Below are positions 1-8,310 of a stretch of 64,000 nt of DNA, piece after piece. Each line of letters begins with the position of its first letter. Within the stretch, counting starts at the first letter, position 1. The stretch spans positions 62,001 to 126,000 of the forward strand of contig NZ_BOPF01000034.1 of the NCBI RefSeq assembly GCF_016863615.1, given 5' to 3'. Below the pieces are notes generated by a model. The model was not told the origin of the DNA and did not search any database. It saw only the letters and a list, made by a program, of their open reading frames with translations. The translations under genes were made by a program, and so were the position numbers. Origin of the DNA: Virgisporangium aliadipatigenens (GTDB lineage Bacteria > Actinomycetota > Actinomycetes > Mycobacteriales > Micromonosporaceae).

Positions 1-1072
1 GCTGCTGGAGGCCGGCCTGCTGGTCGAGGTCGGCTTCGAGGACTCGGGCGGCGGCCGGCCGCGCGGCCTCATCTCCGTCGACCCCGCCGGCGGTGTGCTG
101 GTGGGCGCGGACGTCGCCGAGACCTACGTGCACGTCGAGGTGTTCGACGCGGCACTGTCGGTCGTGGCGACCGTCGAGGAGGAGCTGCACCCCGAGGAGA
201 ACAGGCCGGACCAGGTGGTGGCGCACATCGTCTCCGGCGTTCGGGCGGCGGTCGAGCGGGCCGGTGTCGCCCCGGAGCGCGTGCTCGGTGTCGGCGTCAG
301 CGTGCCCGGGCAGGTCGACCGGGGCGGCGGCGTCTCCGTCTTCGCGCCCAACTGGGACTGGCACGACGTTCCGCTGCGCAGCCTGCTGACCGAACGGCTC
401 GACCTGCCGCTGTACCTCGACAATCCGCTGCGCGCGGCCGTCGTCGCGGAGCTCTGGTTCGGCGCCGGGCGCGGGCGGGACGACGTCGTCGTGCTCAACC
501 TGGGGACCGGCGTCGGCGCGGGGCTGGCGTTTCGCGGTTCGCTCTACCGGGGTGCCACCAACAGCGCCGGCGAGTGGGGGCACACCACGCTGGTCATCGA
601 CGGCCGGCCGTGCCACTGCGGCAGCCGCGGCTGCGTGGAGACGTACGTCGGCGCGCCGGGCATCATGCGCAACCTGAGCGAGCTGGACCCGAGCAGCCCG
701 ATGCTGCACCCCGACGACCAGACCGCCACGATCGAGGCCCTCGCGCGGGGCCACGAGGCGGGCGATCCGGTGGCGGCGAAGGTGATCGGCGAGACGGCCC
801 GCTACCTGGGGGTTGCCGTGGCCGACATGATCAACGTCGCCAACCCCGAGGTCATCGTGCTCAGCAGCTGGGTGGCGGCCCGCCTCGGGGAGCCGCTGCT
901 CGCGGAGGTGCGCGAGGTGGTCACCCGCCACGCGTTGCGCCGCCCGCTCGCGGCCACCGAGATCACGCTGTGCCGGCTGGCCGGCAATCCGGTGAGCCTC
1001 GGCGCGGCGACGTTCGCCCTGGAGGGATTCCTCGCCGCGATCGGCGGGTCTGCGCACCTTCGCATCCGATAG
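1..1072 (+). CDS. ROK-family transcriptional regulator (5' end outside window)
   Basis: The frame is open from base 2 to the stop at 1072, so the N-terminus lies before the window. The first visible residues (LLEAGLLVEVGFEDSGGGRP) look like the end of a winged helix-turn-helix, as in NagC/XylR-type ROK repressors. The sugar-kinase-like fold follows, with LNLGTGVGAG near 497-526 and the ROK zinc motif CHCGSRGCVE near 612-641. ROK regulators with an HTH are usually sugar-responsive repressors. Its position beside the GH42 gene and the sugar ABC importer suggests it controls them. The effector is unknown. A strong intrinsic terminator follows the stop directly. Confidence 0.9.
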   Translation, partial: LLEAGLLVEVGFEDSGGGRPRGLISVDPAGGVLVGADVAETYVHVEVFDAALSVVATVEEELHPEENRPDQVVAHIVSGVRAAVERAGVAPERVLGVGVSVPGQVDRGGGVSVFAPNWDWHDVPLRSLLTERLDLPLYLDNPLRAAVVAELWFGAGRGRDDVVVLNLGTGVGAGLAFRGSLYRGATNSAGEWGHTTLVIDGRPCHCGSRGCVETYVGAPGIMRNLSELDPSSPMLHPDDQTATIEALARGHEAGDPVAAKVIGETARYLGVAVADMINVANPEVIVLSSWVAARLGEPLLAEVREVVTRHALRRPLAATEITLCRLAGNPVSLGAATFALEGFLAAIGGSAHLRIR

Positions 1073-1075
1073 CTC

Positions 1076-1115
1076 ATCGGGCCCGTGTTGGGTGGCACGG
1101 GCCCGATGTTTTTCG
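1076..1115. terminator. Intrinsic terminator after the ROK gene
   Basis: A perfect 12-bp stem (ATCGGGCCCGTG at 1076-1087 pairing with 1096-1107) closes an 8-nt loop and is followed by GTTTTTC. It ends the ROK transcript and lies before the 3' end of the convergent GH42 gene. Confidence 0.88.
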
Positions 1116-1182
1116 ATGGTCTGTTTCCCGGGCCGTCGGGGGCATGGCCCCTTCGGGGCTACGCTTCCACGTCCGCGTGCGG

Positions 1183-3141
1183 TCACGGCGCCTCCGGCGG
1201 CCGGATTCCTCCGCCGCGCAGGATCAGCATCTCCCCGGGGGGCACCGTCACGCCGTCCACCGCAGCCGGTTCGGGTCCGTCGTTGGCCAGGAACAGGTAC
1301 TCGCGCCCGTCGGCGTGCCGTCGCCGCACGGCCTCCACACCCGCCGGCACCTCGGCGGCCGGCGCCACTCCCGCGGCAGCGGCGACGGTGCGCAGCAGCG
1401 GGGTGATGTCCACGGGGTGCGTGGTGAGGTAGTAGGCGTTGCCGCGCCTGGTCAGGGCGGGGCCGCCGACCAGCGGTCCGTCCACATAGGACAGCAGCGT
1501 CTCGGTGTCGGGGGCGACGGTCGCCAGTTCGGTCCAGATGCGGCCGCGGGTGCCGTCCGACAGGGCCACCGTCTCCCCGGTACGCAGCGGGAAGTGCTCC
1601 TGCACCCGCACGCCGAGCAGGTCCCGCCACGCGCCGGGGTAGCCGCCGAGGCGGACGTGGTCGCGTTCGTCGACGACGCCGCTGAACGGTCCGACGAGCA
1701 CGGTCCCGCCACCGTCCACATAGGACCCCAGGTTCTTCGCGCCGGCGTCGTCGACCAGGTACAGCGCGGGCACCAGCACCGCCCGGTACCGCGACAGGTC
1801 GCCGGCGGGAGGCGCGAAGTCGGCGGTGATCCCCAAAGCACGCAGCGCCGCGTGCCACTGCTCCGTCAGCGCGACCGGGTCCAGGTCCACGCTCGGCTGG
1901 CACTCGTGCGACTGCGCCCAGACGCTCGACCAGTCCAGCAGGATCGCCACGTCGGCGACGACCTCGCTGCCGGCGACGTCCGCGAGGTCGACCAGTTCCG
2001 CGCCGAGCCCGACGACCTCCCGCCAGACCTTCGTCTCCGTTCCCGCGTGCGGCACCATCCCGGAGTGCCACTTCTCCGCGCCCGCGCGGGACTGCCGCCA
2101 CTGGAAGTACAGGACGGCGTCGGCGCCGCGCGCCACGTGTGCCAGCGAGTCGCGGCGCAGCCGCCCCGGGGGCTTGGCGAGGTTGCGCGGCTGCCAGTTG
2201 ACGGCGCCCGTCGCATGTTCCATCAGAATCCACGGCTTGCCGTGGGCGAGCGAGCGTGCCAGGTCCGCGACCAGGGCGAGATCGGCGTACGGGTCGGTGC
2301 GGTCCGCGACGAGGTAGTGGTCCATCGCCACGACATCCACCTCCTCGGCGAACGCCCAATAGTCGACGCCCCACTCCGCGATGAGGAAGTTGGTGGTGAC
2401 CGGGATGCCGGGCGTCAGCCGGTGCAGGATGTCGCGCTCGACGCGGAAGCAGGCGATGAGCTCATCGGTGGAGAACCGGTAGAAGTCCAGCTGTTGCGTG
2501 GGATTGGCGAAGCTCGGGGAGTCCCGGGGCGGCAGCACCTGCGCCCAGTCGGTGTGCCGCTGCGACCAGAACGCCGTGCCCCACGCCTCGTCGAGCGTGT
2601 CGAGGTCGCCGTAGCGCCGCTGCAGCCACTCCCGGAACGCGGCGGCGGACACGTCGCACCAGCAGCGCCGGATGTGGCAGCCGTACTCGTTGTTGACGTG
2701 CCAGAGGGCGAGGGCCGGGTGCCCGGCGTAGCGCGTGGCGAGCGCCTCCGCCAACGCCCCGGCCGCTTCGCGGTACACCGGCGAGCTGGGGCAGAACTCC
2801 TGCCGGCTGCCGTAGGAGAGCCGCCGGCCGTCCCGCGTCACGGGCAGCGTCTCCGGGTGTGCGTGACTGAACCACGGCGGCGGGGAGGCTGTCGCCGTAG
2901 CGAGGTCGGCCGCGACCCCGTGTGCGGCGAGCCCGTCCAGCACACGGTCGAGCCACCCGAACTCGTACCGGCCGGGTGCCGGCTCGAGGCGGGACCAGGA
3001 GAAGATGCCGACCGTCGCGAGATTCACGCCGGCCGCTTTCATCAGCCGCAGGTCCTCGGCCCAGACCTCTTCCGGCCACTGCTCGGGACTGTAGTCGCCG
3101 CCGAAGGCGAACCCTCGGACGGCCGGGATGACGGGCGCCAT
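1183..3141 (-). CDS. GH42 beta-galactosidase
   Basis: The 652-residue product matches family GH42 in length and layout: a TIM barrel beginning FGGDYSPEQWPEEVW, then the trimerisation and C-terminal beta domains. The acid/base is E152 in HVNNEYGCH and the nucleophile is E308 in WILMEHATG. Cysteines at 117, 155, 160 and 162 resemble the zinc cluster of some GH42 enzymes. There is no signal peptide, so it should act in the cytoplasm on imported galactosides, probably galactan fragments of pectin. It is divergent from the importer that starts at 3321, which fits a shared sugar-responsive control region. The substrate is inferred. Confidence 0.93.
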   Translation of the reverse strand: MAPVIPAVRGFAFGGDYSPEQWPEEVWAEDLRLMKAAGVNLATVGIFSWSRLEPAPGRYEFGWLDRVLDGLAAHGVAADLATATASPPPWFSHAHPETLPVTRDGRRLSYGSRQEFCPSSPVYREAAGALAEALATRYAGHPALALWHVNNEYGCHIRRCWCDVSAAAFREWLQRRYGDLDTLDEAWGTAFWSQRHTDWAQVLPPRDSPSFANPTQQLDFYRFSTDELIACFRVERDILHRLTPGIPVTTNFLIAEWGVDYWAFAEEVDVVAMDHYLVADRTDPYADLALVADLARSLAHGKPWILMEHATGAVNWQPRNLAKPPGRLRRDSLAHVARGADAVLYFQWRQSRAGAEKWHSGMVPHAGTETKVWREVVGLGAELVDLADVAGSEVVADVAILLDWSSVWAQSHECQPSVDLDPVALTEQWHAALRALGITADFAPPAGDLSRYRAVLVPALYLVDDAGAKNLGSYVDGGGTVLVGPFSGVVDERDHVRLGGYPGAWRDLLGVRVQEHFPLRTGETVALSDGTRGRIWTELATVAPDTETLLSYVDGPLVGGPALTRRGNAYYLTTHPVDITPLLRTVAAAAGVAPAAEVPAGVEAVRRRHADGREYLFLANDGPEPAAVDGVTVPPGEMLILRGGGIRPPEAP

Positions 3142-3205
3142 GGCACAGAGCGTCCACAGTCGGCGACCCCCGCGTCAACCGCCCGGACACGCTTTTTTTC
3201 AGGCC

Positions 3206-3240
3206 TTGACGAAGGGGTAGCGGAATTCTACGCTCGCCTC
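3206..3240 (+). promoter_or_regulatory. Probable sigma70-type promoter of the sugar ABC operon
   Basis: TTGACG at 3206-3211 and TACGCT at 3229-3234 are 17 bp apart. The expected transcript starts near 3241, leaving an 80-nt leader before the ATG at 3321. It lies in the divergent region between the GH42 gene and the importer. Confidence 0.6.
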
Positions 3241-3320
3241 ACTTAACTCGATCGAAACACGTAATTCACCCCCGCGCGGCCGCGTCCCGACCACCCCCCG
3301 GCGACCCAGGAGCTGCTCAG

Positions 3321-4559
3321 ATGGCTATTTCTCGACGCAATCTTCTTCGCGGCGCCGGTGGCGTCGCGGCCGCGGCCGCCCTCGCGGCGTGCGGCTCCAA
3401 CACCGGCCGCAGCGGCAGCGGAAAGTCGCTGTCGCAGTGGTACCACCAGTACGGCGAGGCCGGCACTCAGCAGGCCGCCGAGAAGTTCGCCAAGGCGTAC
3501 AAGGACGCAAACGTCACGATCCAGTGGATCCCCGGCGAGTACGACCAGAAGCTCAACAGCTCACTGCTGACCGATGACGGTCCGGACGTCTTCGAGGGCC
3601 ACTTCAACGCCCAGATGGCCAAGTCCAACCAGGTCGTCCCGCTCGACGACATCATCGCCGACGTGAAGAGCGACTTCAGCGAGATCGACATCGCGTCCAA
3701 CACGTACAACGGCAAGTTGTACGGCATCCGCATGATCGACGACCCACAGCTGTTCATCTACCGCAAGAGCATGCTCGACAAGGCCGGCATCAAGCCGCCG
3801 ACGACGTTCGACGAGCTGATCGCCGCCGCGAAGGCGTTGACCACCAAGGACGTCAAGGGCCTCTTCCTCGGCAACGACGACGCGGTCGACTGGGCCGCCA
3901 ACCAGATGCTCGCCAGCACCGGCCAGCGCTTCCTGACGCCGGACAAGAAGGTCGGCTTCAACAGCGACAAGACCGTAGCCGCGCTCATCAAGGTGAAGGA
4001 GCTGGTCGACGCCAAGGTGACGCTCACCGGCGCACCGACGAACTGGTGGGACCCGTCGGCGTTCAACCAGGGGTTGTGCGCCATGAGCCGGCAGGGCATG
4101 TGGGCCATCCCCGGCATCAAGCAGGCCATCGGCGACGACTTCGGCGTCTTCCCGAGCCCGGCGTTCGACGGCGGCACACAGGCCATCTACCTCGGCGGCT
4201 GGACGACGTTCGTGAGCGCCAAGTCGAAGAACGTCGAGGCGGCGAAGAAGTTCGTGCGGTGGCTCTGGATCGACCAGACCGCTTACCAGGAGGAGTGGAG
4301 CCTCAACTACGGCTTCCACATCCCGCCGCGCAAGAGCATCGCCGCCAAGGCCACCAAGCTGCAGAGCGGGCAGGCGGCCGAGACGCTGAAGTTCACGCAG
4401 CAGTTCGGCTGGGTCGACGACCCCAACTGGACCGAGGCGATGAAGACGGCCATGAAGGACATGTGCAGCAACGTCTTCCTCAAGGGCGCCGATCCCAGGG
4501 CCGAGCTGGCGACCGCCGTCGGCAAGGTGGAGAACGAGCTGAAGACGCTCGTGGGATGA
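3321..4559 (+). CDS. Sugar ABC transporter substrate-binding lipoprotein
   Basis: The 412-residue protein starts with a twin-arginine signal (SRRNLL) ending in the lipobox LAAC, so it is probably a Tat-exported lipoprotein on the outer face of the membrane. The rest is a family-1 extracellular solute-binding protein: EFEGHFNAQMAKS-like and YGIRMIDDPQLFIYRKSMLDKAG segments and the aromatic ligand-site pattern are typical of CUT1 oligosaccharide importers. An AGGAG ribosome site lies 8 nt before the ATG. The two permease genes follow, the first overlapping by 4 nt. Context points to pectin- or galactan-derived oligosaccharides, which is inference. Confidence 0.93.
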   Translation: MAISRRNLLRGAGGVAAAAALAACGSNTGRSGSGKSLSQWYHQYGEAGTQQAAEKFAKAYKDANVTIQWIPGEYDQKLNSSLLTDDGPDVFEGHFNAQMAKSNQVVPLDDIIADVKSDFSEIDIASNTYNGKLYGIRMIDDPQLFIYRKSMLDKAGIKPPTTFDELIAAAKALTTKDVKGLFLGNDDAVDWAANQMLASTGQRFLTPDKKVGFNSDKTVAALIKVKELVDAKVTLTGAPTNWWDPSAFNQGLCAMSRQGMWAIPGIKQAIGDDFGVFPSPAFDGGTQAIYLGGWTTFVSAKSKNVEAAKKFVRWLWIDQTAYQEEWSLNYGFHIPPRKSIAAKATKLQSGQAAETLKFTQQFGWVDDPNWTEAMKTAMKDMCSNVFLKGADPRAELATAVGKVENELKTLVG

Positions 4560-5449
4560 GGCGACGCAAGGCACGCTCGGAGACGCTGACATTCTGGCTC
4601 TTCGTCGGGCCGTTCGTCGCCGGGATGCTCGTCTTCGTCTACGTGCCGATCCTGTGGAGCTTCACGCTCAGCTTCTTCGAGGCGCAGAGCACCGTCACGC
4701 CGAGCGTCTTCGTCGGGCTCGACAACTACGTGGAGATGCTGAAGAGCGGGCCGTTCCGGGACAGCCTCGTCACCTTCACCGTCTTCGCGGCGTTCATCGT
4801 GCCGCTGACCGTCGCGCTGTCGCTGGGCATGGCGGTGCTGGTGCACCGGTTGAGCTTCGCGCGGGCGTTCTTCCGGTCGGCGTTCTTCATCCCGACCGCG
4901 TGCTCCTACGTCGTCGCGTCGCTCATCTGGAAGATGTCCATCTTCAACGGGGTGCGCTTCGGCCTGGCCAACGTCGTCCTCGGACTCTTCGGCGTCGAGA
5001 ACATCTCCTGGCTCATCACGGCCGACCCGCCGTGGTACTGGGTGCCGCTGGTGACCGTGCGGCTCTGGCTGCAGCTCGGGTTCTACATGATCCTGTTTCT
5101 CGCCGGGTTGCAGCGCATCCCGGAGGAGCTGTACGAGGCGTCCTATGTGGACGGTGCATCGCCGGGGTGGCAGACGTTCCGCCACATCACGCTGCCGCAG
5201 CTGCGCACCACCACGGTGGCGGTCGTGCTGCTCACGCTCATCGCGGCGTACCAGGCGTTCGACGAGTTCTACAACCTCATGCCGAGCGCGGTCAACCTCG
5301 CCCGCACGCCGCTGCAGGAGCTGTACCTCGCCGCGCTCAGCCAGCAGGACTACGGCCGGGGCAGCGCGGGCGCGATGATCCTCACCCTGCTCATCATGCT
5401 GGCCACCCTGCTCCAGGGCCGGGTGCTCGGCTTCGGCCGGAAGGACTGA
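4556..5449 (+). CDS. Sugar ABC transporter permease, MalF type
   Basis: This 297-residue integral membrane protein has about six predicted helices. The EAA loop EELYEASYVDGASPGWQTFRHITLP is the docking site for the ATPase in CUT1 importers. Its ATG overlaps the stop of the binding-protein gene (ATGA), so the two are translationally coupled. The second permease follows after 5 nt. Actinomycete CUT1 operons commonly lack their own ATPase and share MsiK; no ATPase gene for this system is in the window. Confidence 0.93.
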   Translation: MRRRKARSETLTFWLFVGPFVAGMLVFVYVPILWSFTLSFFEAQSTVTPSVFVGLDNYVEMLKSGPFRDSLVTFTVFAAFIVPLTVALSLGMAVLVHRLSFARAFFRSAFFIPTACSYVVASLIWKMSIFNGVRFGLANVVLGLFGVENISWLITADPPWYWVPLVTVRLWLQLGFYMILFLAGLQRIPEELYEASYVDGASPGWQTFRHITLPQLRTTTVAVVLLTLIAAYQAFDEFYNLMPSAVNLARTPLQELYLAALSQQDYGRGSAGAMILTLLIMLATLLQGRVLGFGRKD

Positions 5450-5454
5450 TCGGG

Positions 5455-6297
5455 ATGGCCGTGCAGGGCGCGAAGGGCAGGGCGACCACGGGTGCCGCGT
5501 ACGCGGTGGCATCGGTCGCCGCCGTGCTCTTCCTCATCCCGTTCTATCTGCTGGTGCGAAACGGGCTGGCCACCGACGCGGAGATCACCGCGCCCGGCTG
5601 GCGGTTCCTCCCCGAGACGTGGCGTTGGGAGAACGTCTCCGAGCTGTTCGACGACCCGGCCGTCCCGTTCGGCCGCAGCCTGCTGAACTCGATGCTCGTC
5701 GCCGTCCTGCACACGCTCGGCACGCTGCTGGTCTGCTCGCTCGCCGGTTACGGGTTGGCGCGCATCCCGTACCGGCACGCCGACAAGGTGTTCTACGCGG
5801 TGCTCGGCACGCTGATGATCCCGTCCGCGGTGACGTTCGTGCCGAGCTACGTGGTGGTCTCGTCGCTCGGCTGGGTCTCCTCCCTGCGCGGGCTCATCAT
5901 TCCCGGGTTGTTCAGCGGCTTCACGGCGTTCCTGTTCCGCCAGTACTTCCTCAACTTCCCGAAGGAGCTGGAGGACGCCGCCCGGGTCGACGGCCTCGGC
6001 TACTGGGGAACGTTCTGGCGCGTGGTGATGCCCAACTCGCTGAACTTCACGGCCGCGATCGCCGTCATCACCTTCATCGCCGGCTGGAACGCCTTCCTGT
6101 GGCCGCTGGTCATCGGACAGGACCAGCAGTCGTGGACGGTGCAGGTGGCGCTGTCGTCGTTCCTCACGTCGCAGACCATCCGCATCCACGAACTGTTCAT
6201 CGCGGCGGCCATCTCGATCCTGCCGCTGCTGGTGGTCTTCCTCCTGCTGCAACGGTGGCTCGTGCGGGGTGTGGCGGAGACCGGCATCAAAGGTTGA
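5455..6297 (+). CDS. Sugar ABC transporter permease, MalG type
   Basis: The 280-residue product has six predicted membrane helices and the EAA motif ELEDAARVDGLGYWGTFWRVVMP. It pairs with the preceding permease to form the channel of the importer. The last 11 bases overlap the 3' end of the convergent DUF2264 gene, leaving no room for a terminator between them. Confidence 0.93.
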   Translation: MAVQGAKGRATTGAAYAVASVAAVLFLIPFYLLVRNGLATDAEITAPGWRFLPETWRWENVSELFDDPAVPFGRSLLNSMLVAVLHTLGTLLVCSLAGYGLARIPYRHADKVFYAVLGTLMIPSAVTFVPSYVVVSSLGWVSSLRGLIIPGLFSGFTAFLFRQYFLNFPKELEDAARVDGLGYWGTFWRVVMPNSLNFTAAIAVITFIAGWNAFLWPLVIGQDQQSWTVQVALSSFLTSQTIRIHELFIAAAISILPLLVVFLLLQRWLVRGVAETGIKG

Positions 6298-8149
6298 CCG
6301 CGTCCGTCTCACCGTCCGGCCAGCGCACCACGGCGGCGTCGCCCTCGACGGTGACCGTGGGGAGGGCGACGTCGCCGGTGCCGAGCACGACGGCCGCCGC
6401 GAAGAGCGCGCCGGCGCGCACCGGCCCGTCGCTCGCCACGATCGGGGTGGCCGACCGGCGGCCGTAGGCGTTGACGCCCTCGCGGCGCACCACCGAGGCG
6501 TGCGGTAGGCCGATCAGACCCTCCACAGTGGACGTGAGCCCGTCCGCGCGTCGCGCACTGCCGCGCGACACCGTCAGCGGCTCGTCGTCCGAGGCGAGCG
6601 GGTAGCCGCCGATCCGCAGCGTCCACGGGCCGCCGGTCCCCACCCGGACCAGCCGCACCTCGACCGCGCCGCGCAGCACCGACGCGCTCGTCAGCCACGG
6701 CCCCTCGCGGAACGACGGCGCGGCCGGCGGCCACCGGAAGTCGCGGGGGAGCCCGCCGAGGACCCAGCGCGCCCGGTGTCGAGACACCCCGACCCGCCCC
6801 TCGATCCGCAGCGGCCGCAGCGGGCAGCGGTGCGACGCGAGGCCGTGTGCGTCGACGAGCGCCACGTGGCTGTCCACCGGCGACTCGCGCGCCTCGTCGT
6901 CGTAGTCCGGCCCCGCGTGGGTCGAGTAGGCGTGCCGGGCGTAGCCGGGATCGTCGGGGTAGTAGCGCCCGTCGGTGCCGTGGTTGGCGACGCGCACCAC
7001 GCCGTCGGCCCGGGTGCCGGAGACGATCCAGCCCGGCGCCGGGAGGGTCATGTGCACGTCGCGGGTCTCCACCTCCAGCGGCTCCTCGGCGTCCGTCCAC
7101 ACGGGATGGTCGGGCGCGAGCACCAGCCCGGCGAACGCCTTCCCGGACCAGTACGGCGAACCCGCGCCGGAGTACGGCTGGCGGATGGCCGGGAAGGCGC
7201 CGCGCCACCCGATGGGCTGAAGCCCGTCGTCGCCCAGCCGCGCGCCGGTGAAGTAGCGCAGCACGCCGTTGGCCAGCCGGCGGGTGCGCCCCGGCGACAG
7301 CGGCGTGGCGTCGAAGACCGCGCCGGCCCAGACGGGTGCGAGCGCCGCGTGCCGGTACGTCAGCGAACGCCCCTGGTGCAGCGGCGCCCCGCCGGGGGAG
7401 TACAGGTGCTGGACGCCGTCGAGGTAGGCGCGCAGCCGTTCCCGGTAGCGGGCCCACGTGGCCTCGTCGACGTAGGGGCCGGACATGCGGCAGTACCAGA
7501 GCGGGTAGAAGTTCATCGCCCAGCCGGCGTACCAGTCGAAGTGGCGGCCGTGGCCGTCGGTGTACCAGCCGTCGCCCCGGTACCAGGACTCCGTGGCCGC
7601 GATGTTGCGCTCGAGGTCCGAGGACGACCAGGGTCCACCCACCGAGCGCAGGAACGCCTCCACGACGTTCTGGAACCAGAGCCAGTTGCACTGCGGGTAG
7701 TCGGTGCGCCCGACGGCCTCGGCCAGCCAGTCGACCACCCGCGCGCGGACCCGGTCGTCGAGCGCGTCCCAGAGCACCGCACGCGACTCGTGCAGCGCGA
7801 TCGCGATCGACGCCGCCTCGACCCGGGCCTGCGGCACGTCCGCCAGGCGGGGCCACGCCTCGGGGGAGGCCGGGTCGGTGCCGGCGTCGATCCCCTCGGC
7901 GTACCAGTGCGCGAGCGTCCCGTCGCCAGGGAACTCCCGCGCCAGCCGGAACCCGGCCGCGAGGAACGTGCGCGCGAACCCCTCCAGCCCGTCGCTCCGC
8001 GCTCCGGAGACGCTCAGCGGGCCGGGCAGCGCGACGAGTGCGTGTCCCGGCGAGGCGTACGGCCGGACGGCGGCGAGCGTGGTGTCCACAGTGGACTCCC
8101 AGTGCGCCCGGGTCCACCCCGTCGACGGTGCGTGCATGCGGTGCCCCAT
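6287..8149 (-). CDS. DUF2264 family protein, likely polysaccharide-fragment hydrolase
   Basis: The 620-residue protein matches DUF2264 over its full length: an alpha/alpha-barrel-like N-terminal part (CNWLWFQNVVEAFLRSVGG, GRHFDWYAGWAMNFYPLWY, YRHAALAPVWAGAVF) and a C-terminal beta region. DUF2264 proteins occur in bacterial loci for uronic-acid-rich glycans and are probably glycosidases acting on unsaturated or uronic products; that is family knowledge, and activity here is inferred. No signal peptide is seen. The first ATG (8149) has AGGAG directly abutting it, so the in-frame ATG at 8137 may be the real start. The gene is divergent from the PL11 lyase, whose products it may process. Confidence 0.82.
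   Translation of the reverse strand: MGHRMHAPSTGWTRAHWESTVDTTLAAVRPYASPGHALVALPGPLSVSGARSDGLEGFARTFLAAGFRLAREFPGDGTLAHWYAEGIDAGTDPASPEAWPRLADVPQARVEAASIAIALHESRAVLWDALDDRVRARVVDWLAEAVGRTDYPQCNWLWFQNVVEAFLRSVGGPWSSSDLERNIAATESWYRGDGWYTDGHGRHFDWYAGWAMNFYPLWYCRMSGPYVDEATWARYRERLRAYLDGVQHLYSPGGAPLHQGRSLTYRHAALAPVWAGAVFDATPLSPGRTRRLANGVLRYFTGARLGDDGLQPIGWRGAFPAIRQPYSGAGSPYWSGKAFAGLVLAPDHPVWTDAEEPLEVETRDVHMTLPAPGWIVSGTRADGVVRVANHGTDGRYYPDDPGYARHAYSTHAGPDYDDEARESPVDSHVALVDAHGLASHRCPLRPLRIEGRVGVSRHRARWVLGGLPRDFRWPPAAPSFREGPWLTSASVLRGAVEVRLVRVGTGGPWTLRIGGYPLASDDEPLTVSRGSARRADGLTSTVEGLIGLPHASVVRREGVNAYGRRSATPIVASDGPVRAGALFAAAVVLGTGDVALPTVTVEGDAAVVRWPDGETDAVNL
8085..8095. repeat. Dispersed 11-mer TCCACWGTGGA (representative copy)
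   Basis: Perfect copies start at 6522, 8085, 12575, 20532, 22551, 32959, 35356, 44289, 50701, 61785 and 63962. Near copies of the form TCCACNNNGGA include 1481, 1715, 10831, 14403, 43608, 46707 and 55081. Ten of the eleven perfect copies are inside genes, on either strand and in several reading frames; the eleventh covers a start codon. Confidence 0.85.
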
Positions 8150-8171
8150 CTCCTGAACATTTCACGCGCCA

Positions 8172-8206
8172 TTGACCGTCGGCAATCAGTGCGCCTAGAT
8201 TGACGC
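8172..8206 (+). promoter_or_regulatory. Promoter of the PL11 lyase gene
   Basis: TTGACC at 8172-8177 and CTAGAT at 8195-8200 have 17-bp spacing, predicting a transcript start near 8207. The palindromic operator lies immediately downstream over the predicted start. Confidence 0.6.
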
Positions 8207-8209
8207 GAA

Positions 8210-8221
8210 GAAAGCGCTTTC
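8210..8221. promoter_or_regulatory. LacI-type palindromic operator, GAAAGCGCTTTC
   Basis: This is a perfect 12-bp palindrome with a central CG, the form bound by LacI-family repressors. It covers the predicted transcription start of the PL11 gene, where a repressor would block initiation. No LacI gene is in the window, so the regulator is unknown. Confidence 0.7.
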
Positions 8222-8310
8222 CCCCAGGGCGGTCCGGAGCGGCCCGCGCGCCGCCCGGACCGGCGCGCACACCCTCCGCAAACCCCCCAATACGTTTGGA
8301 CGGTGTCCGA

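Noticed and set aside
3145-3160. TCCACAGT half-motif upstream of the GH42 gene as an operator
   Set aside because: It is an incomplete copy of the dispersed 11-mer found in many unrelated genes, so it is not specific evidence for sugar regulation.
574-3246. A forward frame of 890 codons across the ROK and GH42 genes
   Set aside because: It is antisense to a well-supported GH42 enzyme and passes through the perfect terminator at 1076-1115.
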